Assembly: GCF_052119645.1 (NCBI RefSeq)
Contig: NZ_JBGQOM010000016.1
Location: forward strand, 1 to 64,000
From: Paraglaciecola sp030730205
GTDB lineage: Bacteria; Pseudomonadota; Gammaproteobacteria; Enterobacterales; Alteromonadaceae
DNA: 64,000 bases
Direction: 5' to 3'
The position numbers were made by a program, and so were the translations under genes. This document shows, piece after piece, positions 17,810 through 27,068 of this stretch. The notes under the pieces were generated by a model, which saw nothing but the letters and a program-made list of their open reading frames with translations, was not told where the DNA came from and did not search any database. Positions within the stretch are counted from its first letter, which is position 1, and the number at the start of each line of letters is the position of its first letter.

Positions 17810-18784
17810 TCAAGGGCGCAAACTCATTTTCCCTTTTACTTCTCTGCCCATTACTTTATTTAAGGCATCTTTCGCATTGGCCAAAGGGAGTACCTCATCA
17901 ACGATGACTTTCACCTTTCCTTCGACATACCACGTTAATAATTCTTGCATATTGGCGGCAAAATCTTTGGGTTGATACTGGGTAAACGAGCCCCAGAAAA
18001 CGCCAACCACTGAATAGCCTTTAACGAGACTTAAATTAACTGGGAATTCAGGAATGGTTCCCCCAGCGAAGCCCACCACTAACAAACGGCCATTCCACGC
18101 CATGCTACGTGAACAAGCGTGAAAGGTATCACCACCAACGCATTCATAGACCACATCGACGCCCTTGCCATTAGTCACTTCTTTGATCGCCGTTTTGAGG
18201 TCAGTTTCGGTGTAGTTAATTAAGATATCTGCACCGTTTGCTCTAGCGACATCAAGTTTTTCTTGGGTTGAACATACCGCAATAACGGTTGCCCCCATTA
18301 GTTTACCAATTTGTACTGCGGCTAAACCCGTACCACCGGCAGCTCCGGTCACCAATAAAGTTTCTCCTGGCTTAATATGGGCTCGTTGTTTTAAGGCATG
18401 ATGCGCTGTAGCGTGAGCAGTCACTAAAGCGGCCGCTTCATCATCAGGGATAGCATCAGGGATAGGCATAACATGGGTGACCGGTACTGCCACTTTTTCT
18501 GCGTAACCGCCTAACATACATAATGCGATGACGCGCATACCCACTTTCAGGTGGCTAACGCCCTCACCCAGTTCACTGATTACGCCGGCCACTTCATTGC
18601 CCGGAATAAACGGTGTCGGCGGCTTCATTTGGTATAAACCTTGTACGAGTAAACCATCAGGGAAATTTACCCCGCAGGCTTTAACATCGACAATGACCTC
18701 TCCTTTTTTTACCACTGGATCAGGCACATCTTGGTACTTAAGGGCTTCTACAGGGGCAAATTCGTTACATACAATCGCTTTCAT
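17810..18784 (-). CDS. Zinc-independent MDR quinone oxidoreductase (NADPH:quinone reductase-like)
   Basis: This 324-residue medium-chain reductase has the GroES-like N-terminal half (NFPDGLLVQGLYQMKPPTPFIPGNEVAG) and the nucleotide-binding half with TGAAGGTGLAAVQIGK. It lacks the zinc-binding cysteines of alcohol dehydrogenases. Members reduce quinones or enoyl compounds with NADPH. It is the last gene of the minus-strand operon with the phosphotransferase and acyl-CoA dehydrogenase (24 bases downstream of the former), so an enoyl/acyl substrate is plausible. Confidence 0.88.
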   Translation of the reverse strand: MKAIVCNEFAPVEALKYQDVPDPVVKKGEVIVDVKACGVNFPDGLLVQGLYQMKPPTPFIPGNEVAGVISELGEGVSHLKVGMRVIALCMLGGYAEKVAVPVTHVMPIPDAIPDDEAAALVTAHATAHHALKQRAHIKPGETLLVTGAAGGTGLAAVQIGKLMGATVIAVCSTQEKLDVARANGADILINYTETDLKTAIKEVTNGKGVDVVYECVGGDTFHACSRSMAWNGRLLVVGFAGGTIPEFPVNLSLVKGYSVVGVFWGSFTQYQPKDFAANMQELLTWYVEGKVKVIVDEVLPLANAKDALNKVMGREVKGKMSLRP

Positions 18785-18808
18785 TTACTACTCCATCAAT
18801 TCGTGGGG

Positions 18809-19855
18809 TTACCGGCCTTGAGTCAATTGCAAGGCATACTGAGCTAAAGGCTGTACTATTGCGCCAACCTTCATCGCTTCTTTATTTGATGCGTTGCCGT
18901 CTTGCGCCCGTTTAGCGACGCCTTGGGCGATAGCCGCTAAGCGGAAAAAACTGAAGGCCAGATAAAAGTTCCAATTTGGAATGTTGTCAATCCCCATGAG
19001 TCGACAATACGTTGCAACATACTCTTGTTCTGTAGGGATCCCCAAAGGAGCACGGTCAACGCCACCTAAACCTGTGGCTTTCCCCACATTTTCGGGTAAG
19101 CGTAATTGCATACATTGGTAAGCTAAATCTGCATAGGGATGCCCTAATGTCGACAATTCCCAGTCAAGTACAGCAACAATTTTAGGCTCACTGACATGAA
19201 ACATTAAATTGTCCATGCGATAGTCACCATGAACCAACGACACCTTGCCATCATCTGCTGGTAAGTGAGCGTTTAACCAAGCAATGAGCTGGTCCATTTC
19301 AGCAATTTCGTGGGTTTCTGATAATGTGTATTGCTGGCCCCACCGGCTTAGCTGGCGTTCAAAATAATTACCCGGGCGGCCATAGTCTCCAAGGCCTACT
19401 TTTTCAATATCCACACTGTGCAAAGCTACGAGTACTTCTGCCATTTGCTGATACATTTGCCCGCGAATATCACTGCTCGTAATCTCAGGTAGCGAGCTAT
19501 CCCAAAATACGCGGCCTTCAACATATTCCATTATGTAAAAAAGACTGCCAATCACACTGGGGTCTTCACATAAATGATATACCTTTGCAACTGGCACTTT
19601 AGCGTGTTGTAAGGCAGCCAGCACCTTGTACTCGCGATCAACCGCATGGGCTGATTTGAGTAACTTACCGGGTGGTTGGCGTCTTAATACGTAAGTCCGG
19701 TCTGAGGTTTGTAATTTAAAGGTTGGATTTGACTGGCCACCGGCAAATTTAGTGGCGCTGACGGGGCCTTTAAAATCAGGCAAATGCTGAGTTAAATACT
19801 CAGCTAATACCTGCTCATCTAGTTGATCAACTTGATTTGAATCGCTCAATGTCAT
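18809..19855 (-). CDS. APH-fold phosphotransferase (ACAD10/11 kinase-like; LvaA-like)
   Basis: This 348-residue aminoglycoside-phosphotransferase-fold kinase has LVHGDYRMDNLMFH (catalytic D211) and VLDWELSTLGHP (metal-binding D231). It lies seven bases downstream of an acyl-CoA dehydrogenase gene. In animals the same two domains are fused as ACAD10/ACAD11, where the kinase phosphorylates the 4-hydroxyl of 4-hydroxyacyl-CoA. In Pseudomonas the lva operon has them as separate proteins (LvaA, LvaC). By analogy it probably phosphorylates a hydroxyacyl-CoA rather than an antibiotic. A GAGGGA tract lies very close to ATG 19855. Confidence 0.82.
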   Translation of the reverse strand: MTLSDSNQVDQLDEQVLAEYLTQHLPDFKGPVSATKFAGGQSNPTFKLQTSDRTYVLRRQPPGKLLKSAHAVDREYKVLAALQHAKVPVAKVYHLCEDPSVIGSLFYIMEYVEGRVFWDSSLPEITSSDIRGQMYQQMAEVLVALHSVDIEKVGLGDYGRPGNYFERQLSRWGQQYTLSETHEIAEMDQLIAWLNAHLPADDGKVSLVHGDYRMDNLMFHVSEPKIVAVLDWELSTLGHPYADLAYQCMQLRLPENVGKATGLGGVDRAPLGIPTEQEYVATYCRLMGIDNIPNWNFYLAFSFFRLAAIAQGVAKRAQDGNASNKEAMKVGAIVQPLAQYALQLTQGR

Positions 19856-19861
19856 TCCCTC

Positions 19862-21088
19862 TTAAGCGTTAGCATCTTTAATAAGATTACGCCCTAGTTG
19901 CATCATATGCACTTCATCAGGACCATCTGCTATACGTATGGTGCGAGCATAAGCATAGGTGGCCGCTAGAATAAAGTCCTGACTGGTGCCTGCAGCGCCA
20001 TGCATCTGAATCGCTTGGTCGATAACATTGCACGCCATTTTAGGCGCAACAATTTTAATTGCAGCGATAATATCGCGGCTGACTTTATTGCCATAGCGAT
20101 CCATTTTATCAGCTGCTTTTAAGGTCAATAAACGAGCTTGCTCGATATCGCAATGCATTTGGGCAATGCGCTCACGGATCGATTGTTGCTTACTTAATGG
20201 CTGACCAAAGGCGATACGTGACTCAACACGCTCACACGCTAAATCAAGGGCGCGTTGGGCACAGCCAATTAAACGCATACAGTGGTGAATACGGCCAGGA
20301 CCTAAACGGCCTTGGGCAATTGCGAAGCCCTCGCCTTCTCCCACCAACAAATTAGTCGCGGGCACTTTGACGTTTTCAAACAATACTTCGGCATGCCCAA
20401 CCGGCTCATCAAGGTGGCCCATGGCAGCCATTGCTCTGACTACCGTCACGCCGGGGGTATTCATTGGTACCAAAATTTGTGACTGTTGCTGATGTCGGGC
20501 CGCACTGGTATCCGTTTTTCCCATCACCACCATAATTTTGCAATTGTCGTTCATTGCACCACTGGTGTACCACTTGCGACCATTAATGACATAGTTATCG
20601 CCCTCTTTGACAATTGAGGTTTCAATATTGGTCGCATCCGATGACGCCACTGCAGGTTCAGTCATCGCAAACGCTGAGCGAATTTCACCGGCCAATAAAG
20701 GCTCTAACCACTGCTTTTTGTGTTCATCAGAGCCGTACTTGGCTAACACTTCCATATTGCCTGTGTCAGGTGCACTGCAATTAAAGACTTCAGAACTCCA
20801 CATTGCGCGCCCCATTAATTCGCATAAGGGCGCATATTCTAGATTGGTTAAACCCGCGCCATAAGGCAAATATTCGTGCGGCAAAAATAAATTCCACAAT
20901 CCTGCCGCTTTGGCTTTTTGCTTCAAATCCTCCATCATCGCAGGAGTGTGCCAGCGAGTTTCAGGTGATTGCGCATTAGCATGCACTTGCTCAATATAAG
21001 CTTGCTCAACAGGATAAATATGCTCCTGCATAAAGGTTTCTAACCTTTTTATTAAACCGGACGTTTTTTCAGAGTAATCAAAATTCAT
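19862..21088 (-). CDS. Acyl-CoA dehydrogenase, ACAD10/11-like (LvaC-like)
   Basis: This 408-residue flavoprotein has the standard acyl-CoA dehydrogenase fold: AFAMTEPAVASSDATN for the flavin/substrate loop, GLGPGRIHHCMRLIG-type central helices, and IRIADGPDEVHMMQLGR at the C-terminus. The last motif is typical of the ACAD10/11 branch. AGGA seven bases upstream selects ATG 21088 over 21106. It is coupled to the downstream kinase gene. The pair is expected to remove a phosphorylated 4-hydroxyl group and return an ordinary enoyl-CoA to beta-oxidation. Confidence 0.9.
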   Translation of the reverse strand: MNFDYSEKTSGLIKRLETFMQEHIYPVEQAYIEQVHANAQSPETRWHTPAMMEDLKQKAKAAGLWNLFLPHEYLPYGAGLTNLEYAPLCELMGRAMWSSEVFNCSAPDTGNMEVLAKYGSDEHKKQWLEPLLAGEIRSAFAMTEPAVASSDATNIETSIVKEGDNYVINGRKWYTSGAMNDNCKIMVVMGKTDTSAARHQQQSQILVPMNTPGVTVVRAMAAMGHLDEPVGHAEVLFENVKVPATNLLVGEGEGFAIAQGRLGPGRIHHCMRLIGCAQRALDLACERVESRIAFGQPLSKQQSIRERIAQMHCDIEQARLLTLKAADKMDRYGNKVSRDIIAAIKIVAPKMACNVIDQAIQMHGAAGTSQDFILAATYAYARTIRIADGPDEVHMMQLGRNLIKDANA

Positions 21089-21128
21089 GTTAATTCCTGT
21101 AAGCAATTAATGAGGGTTGATGGGTAAC

Positions 21129-21806
21129 CTAGCTAAAGGTAATTGATGGCAGTCGTTCAAGCGTGTCCAAATGCGGCACGTTGTTAAAACTACTCAAACG
21201 GATGTTATGTTGATTGAAATAAAGATGGCTAAAACTGGTGTTGCGAATTTGCATATTAAGTTCAATCACTTGCACGGCGTCTAATCCTAAGATCACGCTC
21301 ATCATCATTGCTATGGCACCACCTGAACTTACTGCGAGAACGGGTCCTTCTGCTTGCTGGCTTTTTATGCACTCGATAGCACCTGATGTTCTAGTTTTAA
21401 AGTCTTGCCAACTTTCACTCACGTCATCAGGATTTAACTGATTTTGCGACCAAGCCAACATGGCTTTTTTTAATAAGCGATAAAATTCAGATGGCGAAGC
21501 AGAGGCAGCTAGGGTCTCAGTGGGATAAAGATTTAGATAAGCTTGGCCAATGGTAGCAAAATCAAATTCGTTAAAGCGTGCATCAATTTTTGGCTCAGGA
21601 GCCTCATCTAACCCCTGCAAAATACCCGCAGCCGTTTCTTGATGTCTGACCAAAGTGCCGGTAAATACCTGACTAAAATGACATTGCCGCTCGGTAAAAT
21701 ACTGCCCTAGCCACAGGCTTTGCTGGTGCCCCAAAGGGCTTAGTTTATCGTAATTCTTTGCACCAAATGATGCTTGGCCATGACGCACTAAAAACAGTTC
21801 AGGCAT
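21129..21806 (-). CDS. Histidine phosphatase family protein
   Basis: This 225-residue phosphoglycerate-mutase-fold protein has the RHG catalytic motif at its N-terminus (LVRHGQASFG) and the second His region in VLAVSSGGAIA, where the usual His is replaced: the stretch reads SSGG rather than SHGG. That could weaken or change activity. It is the first gene of the minus-strand operon with the acyl-CoA dehydrogenase (40 bases before that start). The substrate is unknown. Confidence 0.8.
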   Translation of the reverse strand: MPELFLVRHGQASFGAKNYDKLSPLGHQQSLWLGQYFTERQCHFSQVFTGTLVRHQETAAGILQGLDEAPEPKIDARFNEFDFATIGQAYLNLYPTETLAASASPSEFYRLLKKAMLAWSQNQLNPDDVSESWQDFKTRTSGAIECIKSQQAEGPVLAVSSGGAIAMMMSVILGLDAVQVIELNMQIRNTSFSHLYFNQHNIRLSSFNNVPHLDTLERLPSITFS

Positions 21807-22124
21807 GAATATTCCTTTAATTCTTAATGCCAGTCAGTGTATGCAGAAACCATCTATTAGTTTAATTGATTATTTTAATAGGATTCCATTCTCAAAACTA
21901 ATTAACACCATCAATAATGTAAAATTAAGCTACATTCACCAAACAAATACCCAGCATGAATAACATTTTAAAAACGTTTTATTTACATTTGGGTGAAAAC
22001 ATTGTTAGCTTAATAGAGGTAAGAGCAGTTAAAAGCCCAAAAACCAAAGATGCTCTGCCGAACACAACCAATAAAGTCGTAGCCAAACTAGTCTGTTTTT
22101 TTACTAGTAACGAGAGAAATTTAA
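21807..22124. other. 318-bp divergent intergenic region
   Basis: This separates the histidine-phosphatase operon (minus) from the TonB receptor gene (plus) and should hold both promoters. I see no operator matching those of the mannan locus. An ACTAGT pair around a T run (22088-22108) lies in the receptor leader. GAGAG eight bases before ATG 22125 is the ribosome site. Confidence 0.4.
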
Positions 22125-24740
22125 ATGAGCCACAGCCACTTACCACGTTTCAAACGCACCCCCATAGCACTTATCATCGGTCTTAGCCTCGCTTTTAGCG
22201 GGACAGTTGCGAATGCCCAGGAACAGGAACAGCCAACTAAACCTGAAAAACAAGGCTTAGAAACCATCACGGTTACTGCGCAGAAACGCGCGCAAAATTT
22301 ACAAGAAGTCCCCGTCTCGGTCACCGCCTTTACCGGCGACGAAATGGCTGAATCTGTCATCAAAGACATGTATGACTTACAAACGAATGTGCCAGGTTTA
22401 GGAGCCTTTCAAAGTCAAAGTGCCACTAACTCAAGTTTCTCTATTCGTGGTGTCGGTACATCTTCGCAAAACTTTGGTCTTGAATCCTCGGTTGGTTTGT
22501 ACGTTGATGGCGTATATCGCGCTCGTCAAAACTCGTTAATTAACAACTTAGTGGACGTAGCGGCAGTTGAAGTATTACGCGGCCCGCAAGGTACCTTATT
22601 TGGTAAAAACACCCCATCTGGTGCCGTACTTGTTACCACAGCGTTACCTAGTCATAGCGGTGGCGATGCGTTTTTAGAAGCCACAGTGGGCAATTACGGT
22701 TTGGTGAATCTCTCTGGTGCAACTTCCATTTCAGCTATTGAAGACGTATTAGCCTTTCGTGTTACTGCATTTGGTAGCCAACGAGACGGTACAATTAGTG
22801 ATAAAGAATTTGGCAGCGATATTGTTAATGATCGTGACCGCTGGGGTGCCAGAGCACAAGCACTTTATACACCCAACGAAGACGTAACATTACGTGTTAT
22901 TGCCGATTATGCTGAAATCAATGAAATTTGCTGTGGTGCCCCCGTTCAATTAAGTAACCTTAGCGCCAAAGAGATTGACGGTAAGTTTGGTACTGACGCT
23001 GCACTACCCACTCTTGGTGGAACCGTTTTCGCTGGTGGCGATGCCTTTTATGATCGTGAAATCGCAGTGTCATTTTTACCTGAATCCAGCATGAAAGACC
23101 GTGGTTTATCGGCCCAATTAGACTGGGATTTGGATGAAAACTATACCGTAGTATCTATCTCTGCAATCCGTAAATTTGAGTCATACGATAATTTGGATAC
23201 CGACTTCACTGACGCAGATTTATTTGGCACATTAAACGATTCTCAGCAGAGTTCATTTTCACAAGAATTACGCATTGACTATAAAAGCGACAAGCTAAAT
23301 TACATACTAGGTGCTTACTATTTTGAGCAGGATTTAGACTTAGAGTACAGCCTTTACACCGACAACATTTTTGATGGTTTTGCTCTGGGAGTGTTGGGAC
23401 AAAACGTTGATGCATTAACCGGTAGCCCTGGCAGTTTTAATGCTTTGTTGGGGGGTATTGATAACTTAGCTGCTAACGGTTTAATCGCCCCGCGCGCTGC
23501 CGGTGCACCGGCAGGGACTGGCTTTAACCACGTGGCAAAACAAAAACATAAAAGCTATGCCTTATTTGGTCAATTTGATTACAAATTTACTGATGAATTA
23601 ACCCTGACCGCCGGTTTACGTTTCACTAGCGAAGACAAAGATTTGTCGACAGTGTTCACCGAAGTGGGCCCTGGCATTAACGGTTTAGCCAACAACACAC
23701 CAGTTAATTTAGTTGGTGCCTTAACTACCTTAGGTGGCATTGGTGCAGGTTTAATTGACTTAACCACCGCTGAAGGACAAGCCAGTCTAGCCAATTTTTC
23801 TGGCTTTGATCAGGCTGGCTGGGCGTTCTTGTTGCTAGGTGATACAACTAGGCCTCGAGCAGATATTAATGAGACCCTTTCAGACGATCAGGTTACCGGT
23901 ACCATCAAATTAAGTTATCAACCAGATAGCGATACGCTTTGGTATGCCTCGTACGGCGAAGGCTATAAGTCAGGCGGGACTAATACAGACAGGATTGCTA
24001 CCGGTTTTAATCCATTGTTTGATGCGGAAACCTCTCAAGCATTTGAAATTGGTTTGAAAAAGGATTTTCCAGACCAAGATTTACGCATTAACGCAGCCAC
24101 TCATTACACCACCGTGAATGACTTCCAAGCGAATACTTTTACGGGTAATGGCTTTAACTTACAAAACGCCGGTGATTACGAGATAAAAGGTCTGGAGTTA
24201 GAAGCAACATGGTTGCCTACGGACAGCCTAGAAGTTAATTTGGGTTATGCGTTGGTTAAAGCAAAATACAAGACCTTTTTAGCGGGTAACTGTTGGACGG
24301 CTTACACGTGGCACACCGGAATTGCTGATCCCGGTCGTGGTACAGACGCTGATGGCAATCCAAATCGTTTCTGTGATCGCTCAGGTGACAGACCAGGTGG
24401 CGAGCCAGAAAACTATGCCGTATTGTCGTTAAAACAAGATATCGAGATGTCAGATAGTATTTACGCCTACGTGCAAGGTGAATATACCTACACCAGCGAA
24501 ATTATCTTAGATGGCAGTAACGACCCTTATGCCGTGCAAGATGGCTATAGTTTAGTTAACGCTCGTTTGTTCATGAACTTCCTTGATTATGATATGGACG
24601 TCATTGTGTGGGCCCGTAATCTATTAGACGAAGAGTATATTAACCGCACTAACTTCAACACCCCTTTACAAGAGGGTAAATTGAACGCCTATATGGCTGA
24701 GCCAAGAACCTTTGGTGTAACGGTTAAAAAACGTTTCTAA
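22125..24740 (+). CDS. TonB-dependent receptor (outer-membrane siderophore/lipid/sugar type unassigned)
   Basis: This 871-residue outer-membrane transporter has a signal peptide ending in GTVANAQ, a plug domain (LETITVTAQKRAQNLQEVPVSV; GPQGTLFGKNTPSGAV) and a beta-barrel with C-terminal aromatic residue (VKKRF). The ITVTAQKR style is that of proteobacterial receptors of the Sphingomonas/Caulobacter type, often tied to lipophilic or aromatic substrates. The ligand is unknown. The adjacent acyl-CoA and dehalogenase genes make a hydrophobic acid or ester a reasonable inference. It has its own terminator at 24758. Confidence 0.9.
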   Translation: MSHSHLPRFKRTPIALIIGLSLAFSGTVANAQEQEQPTKPEKQGLETITVTAQKRAQNLQEVPVSVTAFTGDEMAESVIKDMYDLQTNVPGLGAFQSQSATNSSFSIRGVGTSSQNFGLESSVGLYVDGVYRARQNSLINNLVDVAAVEVLRGPQGTLFGKNTPSGAVLVTTALPSHSGGDAFLEATVGNYGLVNLSGATSISAIEDVLAFRVTAFGSQRDGTISDKEFGSDIVNDRDRWGARAQALYTPNEDVTLRVIADYAEINEICCGAPVQLSNLSAKEIDGKFGTDAALPTLGGTVFAGGDAFYDREIAVSFLPESSMKDRGLSAQLDWDLDENYTVVSISAIRKFESYDNLDTDFTDADLFGTLNDSQQSSFSQELRIDYKSDKLNYILGAYYFEQDLDLEYSLYTDNIFDGFALGVLGQNVDALTGSPGSFNALLGGIDNLAANGLIAPRAAGAPAGTGFNHVAKQKHKSYALFGQFDYKFTDELTLTAGLRFTSEDKDLSTVFTEVGPGINGLANNTPVNLVGALTTLGGIGAGLIDLTTAEGQASLANFSGFDQAGWAFLLLGDTTRPRADINETLSDDQVTGTIKLSYQPDSDTLWYASYGEGYKSGGTNTDRIATGFNPLFDAETSQAFEIGLKKDFPDQDLRINAATHYTTVNDFQANTFTGNGFNLQNAGDYEIKGLELEATWLPTDSLEVNLGYALVKAKYKTFLAGNCWTAYTWHTGIADPGRGTDADGNPNRFCDRSGDRPGGEPENYAVLSLKQDIEMSDSIYAYVQGEYTYTSEIILDGSNDPYAVQDGYSLVNARLFMNFLDYDMDVIVWARNLLDEEYINRTNFNTPLQEGKLNAYMAEPRTFGVTVKKRF

Positions 24741-24757
24741 TAGCGAGAAATGAATAG

Positions 24758-24780
24758 AGCCGGCTGTATTGCCGGCTTTT
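24758..24780 (+). terminator. Terminator of the TonB receptor gene
   Basis: AGCCGGC/GCCGGCT with a six-base loop, followed by four T. Confidence 0.8.
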
Positions 24781-24860
24781 AAATGTATGAGGTCCCCTTC
24801 GCAAACCCCTAAATTTACTATAAAATCCGCGGCCTTATTTTACAGACCTAACGAGCAGTT

Positions 24861-25601
24861 ATGAGCACAGCCTTATACACTGATTTATCCGCCTACTATG
24901 ATCTGATGTGCGCTGAAATTGACTATCAAAGTCAAAGTGATTGTGTCCGTCGCTTGCATCATATCTTTGGTAATGAAGGTCTACAGCATATTGATTTGGC
25001 CTGTGGCACTGGCCCGCATATTCAGTATTTCCTTCAGTATGCTTATCTATGCCGCGGTTTAGATCTTAACCAACCGATGTTAGACATAGCGCAGCAACGA
25101 TGCCCACAAGCCACATTTACACAGGGCAACATGGCAAATTTTGCGGTGCAAGAAAAGGCCGATTTAATTACCTGTTTTTTGTATTCGCTACATTACTGCC
25201 AAGATATCGACATGCTTAAAGACTGCTTTAAATGCGTATTTGAGGCATTGAGTCCCGGTGGTATGTTTTGTTTTAACAGCGTTGATAAAACCCAAATCGA
25301 TAACTATAAATCAGAGCAACACTATGCTCAGTTTGAAGGTAGCGAGTTCAAGTTTAGCTCTGCGTGGCATTATCCGGGGCAAGGCAATCTACAATCTTTG
25401 TTGTTGAGTATTGATAAAAACACTGATGGACAGCAACGAAGCTGGCAAGACCGCCATTCAATGGTAGCGCTCGATTTTAATGAGCTGCAAAGCCTACTAT
25501 TGCCTTACTTTGAGGTAAGCGTGTTTCAACACGATTACAGCAAGTTAGTAGAGTGGGACAATAAATCCGGTAACGCAATCTTTTGTTGCATCAAAAAATA
25601 G
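24861..25601 (+). CDS. Class I SAM-dependent methyltransferase
   Basis: This 246-residue protein has motif I HIDLACGTGPHIQYF for SAM binding, followed by GLDLNQPMLDIA and GNMANFAV, as in small-molecule methyltransferases of the methyltransferase-25 group. The substrate cannot be inferred. Its stop codon ends at 25601 and the stop of the convergent GH5 gene begins at 25602, with no terminator between them. Confidence 0.85.
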   Translation: MSTALYTDLSAYYDLMCAEIDYQSQSDCVRRLHHIFGNEGLQHIDLACGTGPHIQYFLQYAYLCRGLDLNQPMLDIAQQRCPQATFTQGNMANFAVQEKADLITCFLYSLHYCQDIDMLKDCFKCVFEALSPGGMFCFNSVDKTQIDNYKSEQHYAQFEGSEFKFSSAWHYPGQGNLQSLLLSIDKNTDGQQRSWQDRHSMVALDFNELQSLLLPYFEVSVFQHDYSKLVEWDNKSGNAIFCCIKK

Positions 25602-27068
25602 TCATTCAAAGGTGTATGATTCAATATTAGAAGGCGGTGATTCACCACTATCATTGATGGCGGTCACTCGGTAAAAATATTTAAGACCCTCTACCTGCGG
25701 TGGATTATCCCAGAATAATCGGTCAACTTCGGGGTCAAATCGTAGTTTACCATCAGAAATATTCTCTCCTACCACTTGCCAAGGACCTTCAACGTTGGTG
25801 CTGCGCTCAATACGATAAGTCTGACCTAGTGGAGCGCCTAACCAACGAATATTATCTACACCGTCAATAACACGCAGTTTAGGTGCCTCCGGAATGGGTA
25901 ACCGGGGAGCTTCGTTTAATCCCGCCATTTGCGCTTGTGCTTTGCGTACTAATGCCACTACTTGTTGTTCTTGATTATCCTGACCTTCAACAAAGCCCGG
26001 TAAACGATAACTATAATGACCGGTGTATTCTTTATGAAAGTAAAACCCCCCGTCATGTCTATGACCACGAAAACCCCAGATAAAGGCGCCGACCGCTTGT
26101 GCACCTTGATAATCGTGATGCACAGCTGTTTGCATAATATCATTTAGGATACTTGCATCGGTTAAACCAAACTCACCCACCATATAGGCTTTACGTCCCG
26201 CTATCTGGGCCAAATCTTGTTTAATGGTTTCGGGTTTATTGTTGTTATTAGTGGTGTAAAAGTGATTGGAAATAATATCCACATGGGGATTGGTAATGGC
26301 ATAGTCATTTAATTGCAAATAATTGCCATCGACGATTAATTGCTGAGGTGCTAATTTATCGATTAAAGCGACAGTCGTTTCTAAAAAGGGCCGCGTCGTG
26401 TCCTTTAACTCATTACCCGTTTCCCACGCCATAATAGCTTTTTCAGCATAATAATAGCGGCCTGTAAGGGTATTTTTTCGCTTAATAACTTGTTCAATGA
26501 TACTCAAATAGGCTTTATAGGTTTGACTGCGCACATCGTAAAAGGCCTCTTGTGGCTCATCATAAAAAGCAGCGAGTTGTTCACGTCCACCCCACCATTG
26601 CCAATGATCAATGAAAGGTAAAATCAAGCGTAAACCATGTTTATCAGCCAAAGCTATCATGTTGTCATACACTACCATGGCTTTTTCATTCAAACGTGGT
26701 ATGCCACCTTTGCTAAGCGGAGCGAGTATATGTGTCTCACGACCACAAGCCTTATCTGACTCTTGTTCCACAGATAACACATAAATGCGCATGGCCTTGT
26801 GGCCACTTTTCACTAAAGCCTTGATCCAGTTTTCTTGCTCATCGGCCGTTGGCCACTGAAAATACTGGCCCCAACCACGAGGATCATCAGGGCATGTACC
26901 TAAGGCATCATTTTCAATGCGATGTAACTCAGGGGCATGTAGGCCAGCAAAGCGAAATACCTGTTCACCATCAAGTAACTGATGGCCTTTACGCGAGATA
27001 AAGTGTTCAAAAGCCATCATTTGGCTGCTAAACAAACAACAAAGTAGCGCACTACTTAGCCATTTCAT
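25602..27068 (-). CDS. Glycoside hydrolase family 5 (probable periplasmic beta-mannanase/mannosidase) with C-terminal Fn3-like domain
   Basis: This 488-residue enzyme has a Sec signal peptide (ending near QMMA) without a good lipobox. The GH5 barrel spans about residues 25-370 with acid/base E220 in WETGNEL and nucleophile E299 in VGEFGL. Residues about 395-488 look like an Fn3 domain (YRIERSTN..GPWQVVGE; YFYRVTAINDSGESPPSN). It is probably periplasmic and trims manno-oligosaccharides to mannobiose. Its start lies 17 bases inside the end of the epimerase gene, so it is translationally coupled and last in the GH130-epimerase-GH5 operon. Exact specificity (endo or exo) is inferred from context. 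Confidence 0.85.
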   Translation of the reverse strand: MKWLSSALLCCLFSSQMMAFEHFISRKGHQLLDGEQVFRFAGLHAPELHRIENDALGTCPDDPRGWGQYFQWPTADEQENWIKALVKSGHKAMRIYVLSVEQESDKACGRETHILAPLSKGGIPRLNEKAMVVYDNMIALADKHGLRLILPFIDHWQWWGGREQLAAFYDEPQEAFYDVRSQTYKAYLSIIEQVIKRKNTLTGRYYYAEKAIMAWETGNELKDTTRPFLETTVALIDKLAPQQLIVDGNYLQLNDYAITNPHVDIISNHFYTTNNNNKPETIKQDLAQIAGRKAYMVGEFGLTDASILNDIMQTAVHHDYQGAQAVGAFIWGFRGHRHDGGFYFHKEYTGHYSYRLPGFVEGQDNQEQQVVALVRKAQAQMAGLNEAPRLPIPEAPKLRVIDGVDNIRWLGAPLGQTYRIERSTNVEGPWQVVGENISDGKLRFDPEVDRLFWDNPPQVEGLKYFYRVTAINDSGESPPSNIESYTFE

